DNA from: Shewanella algae | Lineage (GTDB): Bacteria; Pseudomonadota; Gammaproteobacteria; Enterobacterales; Shewanellaceae | Direction: 5' to 3' | Assembly (NCBI RefSeq): GCF_009183365.2 | Contig: NZ_CP068230.1 | Location: 1,207,001 to 1,271,000, forward strand | Length of the DNA: 64,000 nt | The notes under the pieces: generated by a model | Told to the model about the DNA's origin: nothing | Database searches by the model: none | The model's input: only the letters and a program-made list of their open reading frames with translations | In this document: positions 26,259 to 33,922 of the stretch, piece after piece | Layout: each line of letters begins with the position of its first letter | How positions within the stretch are numbered: position 1 is the first letter of the stretch | Position numbers and translations under genes: made by a program

Positions 26259-26459
26259 TCAATTCTCAAACAGGTAGATAATCAGTGCCAGATAGCACAC
26301 GAACAGGGCGACTTCGAACCAGGCCACTCGCCAGATTTTTGCATACAGCCCGGTCCAGTGAAGGACCAGTCTGGTCAGAAACCAGAGTACGAGCGCAAGA
26401 GGTGCGAAGAGAACCAAAGGACTGAACAGCAATCCTCCCAAGGCTAATTCTTCAAGCAT
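26259..26459 (-). CDS. DUF1656 small membrane protein (AaeX-like)
   Basis: 66 aa with two membrane helices (FSPLVLFAPLALVLWFLTRL and AWFEVALFVCYLALIIYLF). DUF1656 proteins, such as E. coli AaeX, precede AaeA/AaeB-type exporters; the pattern DUF1656-HlyD-FUSC is the standard order here. Function is unproven, perhaps a pump accessory. First gene of the minus-strand set, with a TAAG-rich upstream stretch of about 250 bases before the divergent protease gene. Confidence 0.85.
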   Translation of the reverse strand: MLEELALGGLLFSPLVLFAPLALVLWFLTRLVLHWTGLYAKIWRVAWFEVALFVCYLALIIYLFEN

Positions 26460-26707
26460 TGTATGAGTTGGATCCTATAAAAAGGCCAATGATAATGAGT
26501 GACTTATAAGCGGGTAACGGCGTTTTTCCGTATCCCAGTCTGCTAACCAGTTTCGTGCCAGATAGGCTTGAGGTCAACTTTTTTCATGTCTTCGCTGTGA
26601 GCGGAAATGACTTTTGAGTCGGTCAATCCTTTGGCGATACGGCAAGCTGTGCTTGCTTGTAACACTGAGGTAAAATCCCGGGAAACTTTATCACCGGAAG
26701 ATAAAAG

Positions 26708-27502
26708 ATGAATAACCGAATTCTCGGCCTGCTGGCCATACTCTTTGTGGGTTTGCTCTCGGGCTGCTCTACTACCCAGTCGCCCACTGGGCGCTCGCAG
26801 ATGCTACTGTTTTCACCCGAGCAGATAAACCAGATGGGCACCGCCTCTTTCGAGCAGATAAAAGCAAAGGAGAAGCAGAGCCAGGACAAAGCGGCCAGTG
26901 CCTATGTTGCCTGCGTGGCGCAGCGTATTACCTCTTTGTTGCCGCAGCAACATTGGCAATGGGTGCTGTTTGACTCGGAGCAGGTCAACGCCTTTGCCCT
27001 GCCCGGAGGGCATATCGGTGTCTATACCGGGCTTCTCAAGGTGGCTAACAATGAAGACCAACTGGCAACGGTAATCGGCCATGAGATAGCCCATGTGCTG
27101 GCGCAGCACGGTAATGAGCAGGCCTCACGGGCCCAACTCAGCAATACCGGCATGCAGTTGGCCGGTGCTGCATTGGGGATGGGGCAGGTAGCCAATGCCG
27201 ATCTCTATATGGCGGCTCTGGGGCTTGGGGTGCAGGTGGGCTATATCTTACCCTATGGCCGGGCGCAGGAGTCCGAGGCCGATGTGATGGGGCTGGAGCT
27301 GATGGCCAGGGCCGGCTTCGATCCCAGTGCCGGGGTGACCTTGTGGCAAAACATGGCCAAGGCGGGTGGCAGTCAGGGGCCGGAGCTCTTATCGACTCAT
27401 CCATCCAATGAGAACCGCATTGCCCAGTTGCGTGATTTACAAGCGCAGATGATGCCGCTCTATCAGGCGAGCAAGGGTAAGTTTCGCTCTTGCCAAAGAT
27501 GA
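26708..27502 (+). CDS. M48-family metalloprotease lipoprotein (LoiP-like)
   Basis: 264-aa membrane-attached zinc protease for envelope quality control. The signal peptide ends LLSGC with Cys at residue 20, marking a lipoprotein. The zinc motif HEIAH is at residues 125-129, and the third ligand Glu lies in ESEADVMGLELM near residue 190. E. coli LoiP (YggG), which cleaves proteins at Phe-Phe under low osmolarity, is the closest family I recall; BepA would have C-terminal TPRs, which are absent here. ATG is preceded by GGAAG. Confidence 0.88.
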   Translation: MNNRILGLLAILFVGLLSGCSTTQSPTGRSQMLLFSPEQINQMGTASFEQIKAKEKQSQDKAASAYVACVAQRITSLLPQQHWQWVLFDSEQVNAFALPGGHIGVYTGLLKVANNEDQLATVIGHEIAHVLAQHGNEQASRAQLSNTGMQLAGAALGMGQVANADLYMAALGLGVQVGYILPYGRAQESEADVMGLELMARAGFDPSAGVTLWQNMAKAGGSQGPELLSTHPSNENRIAQLRDLQAQMMPLYQASKGKFRSCQR

Positions 27503-27660
27503 GGTGTATGAAAATCGGCTTGCTTGGCCCTCAGTTTATTTCGGCTGAGGCCAGGCGAATGAACAAACCGTAAGGATACGAATAAGCGCAACACTTGGAC
27601 CCGGATAAGTGTTACACTGTGCCGCGAAAAATTCACAGATAAACTGAGAGTAAACTGATT

Positions 27661-28278
27661 ATGTCTGATAAGTTCACCAGTGTTGAACAACAAGCCAGCT
27701 ACGGCGTAGGTCGCCAGTTGGGTGAGCAACTGGCCGCCAACTCTTTTGAAGGTCTGGATATTCCAGCCGTTCAAGCCGGTCTGGCCGATGCATTTGACGG
27801 CAAAGAGAGTGTTGTTTCCCTGGAAGATCTGCAGGTTGCTTTCTCTGAAATCAGCCAGCGTCTGCAGAAGGCTCAGGAAGAGGCTGCCGAAGCCGCTTCT
27901 GCCGAAGGCAACGCTTTCCTGGCTGAAAACGCCAAGCGTGAAGGTGTGGTGACTACCGAATCAGGTCTGCAGTACGAAATCATCAACGAAGGCTCAGGCG
28001 CGAAGCCAAGCTATGATTCCAATGTTCGTACTCACTATCACGGTACCTTTATCGACGGTAAAGTATTCGACAGTTCAGTGACCCGTGGTCAGCCTGCCGA
28101 ATTTCCGGTTTCCGGCGTGATTGCCGGTTGGACCGAAGCGCTGCAATTGATGCCGGTTGGCGCCAAGTACAAGCTGTATGTACCGCATCACCTGGCCTAC
28201 GGCGAGCGCGGTGCCGGGGCGGCTATCCCGCCTTATTCCACTCTGGTTTTTGAAGTGGAATTGCTGGACATTCTGTAA
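27661..28278 (+). CDS. fklB: FKBP-type peptidyl-prolyl isomerase FklB
   Basis: 205-aa isomerase (E. coli FklB is 206). The N-terminal dimerisation helices (SVEQQASYGVGRQLGEQLAA) precede an FKBP domain from about residue 95: GLQYEIINEGSGAKPSYDSN, then YHGTFIDGKVFDSSVTRG, the IAGWTEALQLMPVGAKYKLY core and the YSTLVFEVELL end. The conserved drug-pocket residues Tyr, Phe-Asp and Trp are visible. No signal peptide, so it is cytosolic, unlike periplasmic FkpA. It has its own terminator before dapB. Confidence 0.94.
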   Translation: MSDKFTSVEQQASYGVGRQLGEQLAANSFEGLDIPAVQAGLADAFDGKESVVSLEDLQVAFSEISQRLQKAQEEAAEAASAEGNAFLAENAKREGVVTTESGLQYEIINEGSGAKPSYDSNVRTHYHGTFIDGKVFDSSVTRGQPAEFPVSGVIAGWTEALQLMPVGAKYKLYVPHHLAYGERGAGAAIPPYSTLVFEVELLDIL

Positions 28279-28282
28279 TACC

Positions 28283-28316
28283 AAAATCGCTTGAGTCTGA
28301 CTCAGGCGATTTTTTT
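28283..28316 (+). terminator. Rho-independent terminator after fklB
   Basis: Stem AAAATCGC/GCGATTTT (28283-28290, 28306-28313) with a further inner TGAGT/ACTCA pairing, followed by a run of T. Confidence 0.9.
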
Positions 28317-28337
28317 AGCCTGTATGTGGAGAAAGTT

Positions 28338-29156
28338 ATGAGTGGACATGTCAGAGTTGCGGTTGCCGGAAGCAGCGGCCGTATGGGGCGTACCCTGATA
28401 GAAGCGGCCGCGCATTCCAGCCGGATCATTCTGGGCGCGGCCATCGAGCGAGCAGGCTCGACTCTGGTGGGAGTCGATGCCGGAGAGTTGGCCGGAGTCG
28501 GTTGTCTCCATGTCCGGGTCAGCGATAGCCTGGATCAGGTTGCCGATGACTTCGATGTGTTGGTGGATTTCACCAGCCCGGAAGGCACCCTCAGCAATCT
28601 GGATTGGTGTGCCCGCCATCATAAGGCGATAGTGATAGGCACTACAGGTTTCAACTCGGCGCAAAAGGCGCAGATTGAGGCCTTTGCCGAGCAGATGCCT
28701 GTGGTCTTGGCACCCAATATGTCGGTTGGGGTTAACCTAATGTGGAAGCTGCTGGAACTGGCTGCGGAAGTCATGGGTGATTATACCGACATAGAGATCA
28801 TCGAAGGTCATCACAGACACAAGAAGGATGCTCCTTCAGGTACCGCCTTGAAGATGGGGGAAGTGATTGCCAACACGCTGGGGCGGGATCTGGAAAAAGT
28901 GGCCGTTTATGGCCGCGAAGGGATCACCGGCGAGCGTGAGCGCGACACCATAGGTTTTGCCACTATCAGGGCGGGCGACTTGGTGGGTGAGCATACCGCC
29001 ATGTTTGCCGATATGGGCGAGCGTTTGGAGATCACCCACAAGGCTTCCAGCCGAATGACCTTTGCCAACGGTGCCATGCGTGCGGCACTTTGGCTACAGG
29101 AACAGGATGCCGGGCTCTACGACATGCAACAGGTATTGGGGTTGAAACCCCTGTGA
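28338..29156 (+). CDS. dapB: 4-Hydroxy-tetrahydrodipicolinate reductase
   Basis: Reduces the product of DapA with NAD(P)H in lysine and diaminopimelate synthesis. The 272-aa product (E. coli 273) starts RVAVAGSSGRMGRTLIEAA with the nucleotide-binding loop, and has the catalytic HHRHKKDAPSGTALKMGE segment near residue 160. ATG 28338 has GGAG nine bases before it; an in-frame GTG at 28326 is left out. It lies just upstream of carA, separated by a terminator, as in many gammaproteobacteria. Confidence 0.97.
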   Translation: MSGHVRVAVAGSSGRMGRTLIEAAAHSSRIILGAAIERAGSTLVGVDAGELAGVGCLHVRVSDSLDQVADDFDVLVDFTSPEGTLSNLDWCARHHKAIVIGTTGFNSAQKAQIEAFAEQMPVVLAPNMSVGVNLMWKLLELAAEVMGDYTDIEIIEGHHRHKKDAPSGTALKMGEVIANTLGRDLEKVAVYGREGITGERERDTIGFATIRAGDLVGEHTAMFADMGERLEITHKASSRMTFANGAMRAALWLQEQDAGLYDMQQVLGLKPL

Positions 29157-29164
29157 CATTATTT

Positions 29165-29192
29165 AAAAAACCGCCAATCGGCGGTTTTTTTT
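29165..29192 (+). terminator. Rho-independent terminator after dapB
   Basis: CCGCC/GGCGG (29171-29175, 29180-29184) extended by an A-run and a T-run of eight. Confidence 0.85.
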
Positions 29193-29344
29193 CGAATTCG
29201 TCCGCCAAGCTATAGACGGATTACCATTTCTCGTGTAGGATGCTCGGAATTTGTCAAAATTTCGTATTTTAGCGGAAATTGGTACTTTAAACAAAGATAA
29301 AAATATTATATTTCAGTGGCTTGGCTCTTTTCTCGGAGGTCGCG

Positions 29345-30493
29345 TTGACAAAGTCTGCCTTACTCGTACTCGAAGATGGAAGCGTATTTTCCGGCACAGC
29401 AATAGGTGCCGATGGTATTGCAGTTGGAGAAGTCGTTTTTAACACTTCGATGACCGGATATCAAGAAATCCTCACCGATCCATCTTATTCTCGCCAGATA
29501 GTAACTCTAACCTACCCACATATCGGTAATACCGGTACCAACGATGAAGACACAGAATCCGATGCAGTTCATGCCTGTGGTCTTATTATTCGTGATCTTC
29601 CCCTCCTCGCCAGTAACTTCCGTAACCAACAATCCCTCAGTGATTACCTCAAAGCCAACAAGGTGGTCGGTATCGCCGATATCGACACCCGTAAGCTGAC
29701 CCGTATTCTGCGGGAGAAGGGCGCTCAGGCCGGTTGCATTCTGGTGGGTGAACAGGACGTAGACAAGGCGCTGGCCGCCGCCAAGGCCTTCCCTGGGCTG
29801 AAAGGCATGGACTTGGCCAAGGAAGTGACGACCGACAAGTCTTACACCTGGCGCAAGGGAACCTGGCGTTTGGAGAGCGGCCTGCCGGTCGATACTCCCG
29901 AGTCAGAACTCAAGTACAAGGTAGTGGCTTATGACTATGGCGTGAAGCAGAACATACTGCGAATGCTGGTAGACAGAGGCTGTGATGTGACTGTGGTTCC
30001 TGCACAAACGCCTGCCAGTGAAGTGCTGGCGATGGCACCGGATGGGGTATTCCTCTCCAACGGCCCCGGTGACCCGGAGCCATGTGACTACGCCATCAAG
30101 GCGATTCAGCAAATTCTCGAAACCGATATCCCGGTATTCGGCATCTGCCTTGGCCACCAACTGCTGGCACTGGCCAATGGTGCCAAGACGCTGAAGATGA
30201 AGTTTGGTCACCACGGTGCTAACCACCCGGTAAGCGATATTGACAAAGGCACTGTGATGATCACCAGTCAGAACCATGGTTTTGCTGCCGACGAAGCCAC
30301 ACTGCCAGCCAACATCAAGGTGACTCACAAGTCGTTGTTTGATGGCTCACTGCAGGGGATCCACCTGACAGACAAGCCGGCCTTCAGCTTCCAGGGGCAC
30401 CCTGAAGCGAGTCCAGGGCCGCACGATTGTGCGCCACTGTTCGATCACTTTATCGAACTGATTGAGCAATACCGTCACCAAGTCAAGCTGTAA
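29345..30493 (+). CDS. carA: Carbamoyl-phosphate synthase small (glutaminase) subunit
   Basis: Releases ammonia from glutamine for CarB. TTG at 29345 with GGAGG before it gives 382 aa and the family N-terminus TKSALLVLEDG; E. coli carA also uses TTG, which suits autogenous low initiation. The class I amidotransferase domain (residues about 190-380) has the nucleophile in FGICLGHQLL (Cys268) and the HPEASPGP catalytic His-Glu pair. The upstream 180 bases hold an AT-rich stretch where ArgR and pyrimidine control sites would be expected, but I cannot name a clear operator. Confidence 0.97.
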   Translation: MTKSALLVLEDGSVFSGTAIGADGIAVGEVVFNTSMTGYQEILTDPSYSRQIVTLTYPHIGNTGTNDEDTESDAVHACGLIIRDLPLLASNFRNQQSLSDYLKANKVVGIADIDTRKLTRILREKGAQAGCILVGEQDVDKALAAAKAFPGLKGMDLAKEVTTDKSYTWRKGTWRLESGLPVDTPESELKYKVVAYDYGVKQNILRMLVDRGCDVTVVPAQTPASEVLAMAPDGVFLSNGPGDPEPCDYAIKAIQQILETDIPVFGICLGHQLLALANGAKTLKMKFGHHGANHPVSDIDKGTVMITSQNHGFAADEATLPANIKVTHKSLFDGSLQGIHLTDKPAFSFQGHPEASPGPHDCAPLFDHFIELIEQYRHQVKL

Positions 30494-30516
30494 TCGCCGG
30501 GAGAAGATAGAAGAAA

Positions 30517-33500
30517 ATGCCAAAACGTACTGATATCCAAAGTATTCTTATCCTGGGTGCCGGCCCAATCGTTATCGGTCAGGCCTGTGAGTTTGACTAT
30601 TCGGGAGCCCAGGCCTGTAAGGCGCTGAGAGAAGAGGGTTACCGGGTCATTCTGGTGAACTCCAACCCTGCAACCATTATGACAGACCCGGAAATGGCCG
30701 ATGCCACATACATCGAGCCTATCCACTGGGAAGTGGTGCGCAACATTATCGCCAAAGAACGCCCCGATGCGATTCTGCCAACCATGGGCGGCCAGACGGC
30801 GCTGAACTGTGCCCTGGAACTGGAAGCCAAAGGCGTATTGAAAGAGTTTGATGTCGAGATGATCGGCGCCACTGCCGATGCCATCGACAAGGCCGAAGAC
30901 CGTGCCCGTTTTGACAAGGCGATGAAGAGTATCGGCCTCGAGTGTCCCCGTGCCGGTATTGCCCACAGCATGGAAGATGCACACAAGGTGCTGGATCAAG
31001 TGGGCTTCCCCTGCATCATTCGCCCCTCTTTCACCATGGGCGGCAGCGGCGGCGGTATCGCTTACAACGTCGAAGAGTTTGAAGAGATCTGTACCCGGGG
31101 TCTGGACTTGTCGCCGACCAATGAGCTGCTGATTGACGAGTCGCTGATTGGCTGGAAAGAGTATGAGATGGAAGTGGTGCGCGATCGCAACGACAACTGC
31201 ATCATAGTCTGCGCCATCGAAAACTTTGACCCCATGGGCGTGCACACAGGTGACTCCATTACAGTGGCACCGGCCCAGACCCTGACTGACAAAGAATATC
31301 AACTGATGCGTAACGCCTCCATGGCGGTGCTTCGGGAAATCGGCGTTGAAACCGGTGGCTCCAACGTGCAGTTTGGTATTAACCCCAAAGATGGTCGCAT
31401 GGTGATCATCGAGATGAACCCAAGGGTATCGCGCTCATCTGCGCTGGCCTCCAAGGCGACCGGTTTCCCGATTGCCAAGGTTGCGGCCAAGTTGGCGGTG
31501 GGCTTTACCCTGGATGAGCTGATGAACGACATTACCGGCGGTCTGACCCCGGCTTCGTTCGAGCCCTCTATCGACTATGTAGTTACCAAAATCCCTCGCT
31601 TCAACTTCGAGAAGTTTGCCGGTTCCAACGACCGCCTGACCACTCAGATGAAGTCTGTCGGTGAAGTGATGGCCATCGGCCGTACCTTCCAGGAGTCGAT
31701 GCAAAAAGCTCTGCGCGGCCTGGAAACCGGGATGACAGGTTTTGACCCTATCGTGGATATCAACGAGCCGGAAGCCCTGGCCAAGATACGTTACGAATTG
31801 CAGGATGTGGGCCCTGAGCGTCCTTGGTATATCGCTGATGCTTTCCGCGCCGGTATGTCCATGGAAGGTATTCGCCGCATCACCAACATAGACCCTTGGT
31901 TCCTGGTGCAGATTGAAGATCTGGTACTGCAGGAAGAGAAGGTCAAGGAAGGTGGCTGGAGCGGTCTTTCCCAGGAATTCCTGCGCAAGCTGAAGCGCAA
32001 AGGTTTCTCCGATGCGCGCCTGGCGTCACTGCTGGGGGTTTCTGAAAGTGAAGTGCGCAAACTGCGTCACAAGTATGAGCTCTTCCCTGTCTACAAGCGG
32101 GTAGATACCTGCGCCGCCGAGTTCGCCACGGATACCGCCTACATGTACTCCACCTACGAGGAAGAGTGTGAGGCCAATCCGTCCGATAAAGACAAGATCA
32201 TGGTGATAGGTGGCGGCCCCAACCGTATCGGTCAGGGTATCGAGTTCGACTACTGCTGTGTGCACGCAGCGCTGGCGATGCGTGAAGACGGCTATGAAAC
32301 CATCATGGTTAACTGTAACCCTGAAACCGTTTCCACCGACTATGACACCTCTGACAGACTCTACTTTGAACCTGTTACCCTGGAAGACGTACTGGAAATC
32401 GTGCGGGTTGAGCAGCCCAAAGGGGTTATCGTGCAGTATGGTGGCCAAACGCCACTGAAACTGGCCCGCGCCCTGGAAGCCGCAGGTGTGCCCATCATAG
32501 GGACCAGCCCGGATGCCATCGACCGCGCCGAAGACCGTGAGCGCTTCCAACAAGCGGTTGAGCGTTTGGGGCTGAAACAGCCTGAAAACAGCACAGTGAC
32601 CAACCTGGAGCAGGCGGTACTGGATGCCGAGCGTATAGGCTACCCCCTGGTGGTTCGTCCCTCCTATGTTCTGGGTGGCCGGGCGATGGAAATCGTCTAC
32701 GACGAGCAGGATCTGCGCCGTTACTTCAACGAAGCCGTCAGTGTATCCAACGAGTCGCCGGTACTGCTGGATCGCTTCCTGGATGACGCCACCGAAGTAG
32801 ACGTGGATGCCGTTTGTGATGGCAAGGACGTGGTTATCGGCGGGATCATGGAGCATATTGAGCAGGCCGGTGTTCACTCAGGTGACTCAGGTTGTTCACT
32901 GCCTCCTTACACTCTCTCCAAGGCGATTCAGGACGAGATGCGCGAGCAGGTACGCAAGCTGGCGCTGGAGCTGGGCGTTGTCGGTCTGATGAATGTGCAG
33001 TTTGCGGTCAAGAGCGACGTGATTTACCTGATTGAGGTAAATCCGCGCGCCGCCCGCACAGTGCCTTTCGTTTCCAAGGCCACAGGTGTGCCTCTGGCCA
33101 AGATTGCCGCCCGGGTAATGGCCGGCACTTCACTGGCCGAACAGCAACATACTCAGGAAGTGATCCCGCCTTACTACTCGGTGAAAGAAGTGGTTCTGCC
33201 GTTCAACAAGTTCCCGGGTGTTGACCCTCTGCTCGGCCCTGAAATGCGCTCTACCGGTGAGGTGATGGGTGTGGGTGATACCTTCGCCGAAGCCTACGCC
33301 AAGGCGCAACTGGGCTCAGTGAAAGATGTGCCCAAGTCAGGCCGCGCCCTGTTGTCTGTTCGTCACAGCGACAAGAAGCGGGTTTCGGATCTGGCGGCCA
33401 AGCTGATTGAACTCGGCTATGAGCTGGATGCCACCCACGGCACGGCTGTGGTGCTGGGTGAAGCGGGTATCAATCCCCGCCTGGTGAACAAGGTGCATGA

Positions 33501-33738
33501 AGGTCGTCCACACATTCTTGACCGGATCAAGAACGGTGAATACACCTACATAGTGAATACCACGGAGGGTCGTCAGGCCATCGAGGATTCCAGACAGCTG
33601 CGCCGCGGCGCGCTGCAGCACAAGGTGAACTACACCACCACCATGAATGCGGCTTTTGCAACCTGTATGGCCCATGATGCCGACGACAGAAGCAATGTTG
33701 CCTCAGTGCAGGAACTGCACGCGAGAGTCAACAAGTAA
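30517..33738 (+). CDS. carB: Carbamoyl-phosphate synthase large subunit
   Basis: 1073 aa, the same length as E. coli CarB. Two homologous ATP-grasp halves are visible: SILILGAGPIVIGQACEFDY at the start and KIMVIGGGPNRIGQGIEFDY near residue 555, each with its own ATP-binding segment. The C-terminal part (from about 935) is the allosteric MGS-like domain, with ELGYELDATHGTAVVL, that senses UMP and ornithine. It uses two ATP per carbamoyl phosphate, the shared precursor for arginine and pyrimidines. It is 23 bases after carA and ends in a terminator. Confidence 0.98.
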   Translation: MPKRTDIQSILILGAGPIVIGQACEFDYSGAQACKALREEGYRVILVNSNPATIMTDPEMADATYIEPIHWEVVRNIIAKERPDAILPTMGGQTALNCALELEAKGVLKEFDVEMIGATADAIDKAEDRARFDKAMKSIGLECPRAGIAHSMEDAHKVLDQVGFPCIIRPSFTMGGSGGGIAYNVEEFEEICTRGLDLSPTNELLIDESLIGWKEYEMEVVRDRNDNCIIVCAIENFDPMGVHTGDSITVAPAQTLTDKEYQLMRNASMAVLREIGVETGGSNVQFGINPKDGRMVIIEMNPRVSRSSALASKATGFPIAKVAAKLAVGFTLDELMNDITGGLTPASFEPSIDYVVTKIPRFNFEKFAGSNDRLTTQMKSVGEVMAIGRTFQESMQKALRGLETGMTGFDPIVDINEPEALAKIRYELQDVGPERPWYIADAFRAGMSMEGIRRITNIDPWFLVQIEDLVLQEEKVKEGGWSGLSQEFLRKLKRKGFSDARLASLLGVSESEVRKLRHKYELFPVYKRVDTCAAEFATDTAYMYSTYEEECEANPSDKDKIMVIGGGPNRIGQGIEFDYCCVHAALAMREDGYETIMVNCNPETVSTDYDTSDRLYFEPVTLEDVLEIVRVEQPKGVIVQYGGQTPLKLARALEAAGVPIIGTSPDAIDRAEDRERFQQAVERLGLKQPENSTVTNLEQAVLDAERIGYPLVVRPSYVLGGRAMEIVYDEQDLRRYFNEAVSVSNESPVLLDRFLDDATEVDVDAVCDGKDVVIGGIMEHIEQAGVHSGDSGCSLPPYTLSKAIQDEMREQVRKLALELGVVGLMNVQFAVKSDVIYLIEVNPRAARTVPFVSKATGVPLAKIAARVMAGTSLAEQQHTQEVIPPYYSVKEVVLPFNKFPGVDPLLGPEMRSTGEVMGVGDTFAEAYAKAQLGSVKDVPKSGRALLSVRHSDKKRVSDLAAKLIELGYELDATHGTAVVLGEAGINPRLVNKVHEGRPHILDRIKNGEYTYIVNTTEGRQAIEDSRQLRRGALQHKVNYTTTMNAAFATCMAHDADDRSNVASVQELHARVNK

Positions 33739-33766
33739 ACGCTGTCAGTCAGTAACTGAAAGTGAC

Positions 33767-33797
33767 CAGGCCACCCATTAGGGTGGCCTGTTTTTTT
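33767..33797 (+). terminator. Rho-independent terminator of carAB
   Basis: Perfect ten-pair stem CAGGCCACCC/GGGTGGCCTG (33767-33776, 33781-33790) followed by seven T. Confidence 0.92.
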
Positions 33798-33922
33798 GTA
33801 GGCCGGATGATTTGGGTCAAATTCCTTGGCTTTGGGATCTTGGCGGCTCTTGCTAAACTCGCCCACTATCAAGGCGTTTCATTTAAGATGCTGCAATCAA
33901 GATGTTTCAGGGAAAGGAAGTG

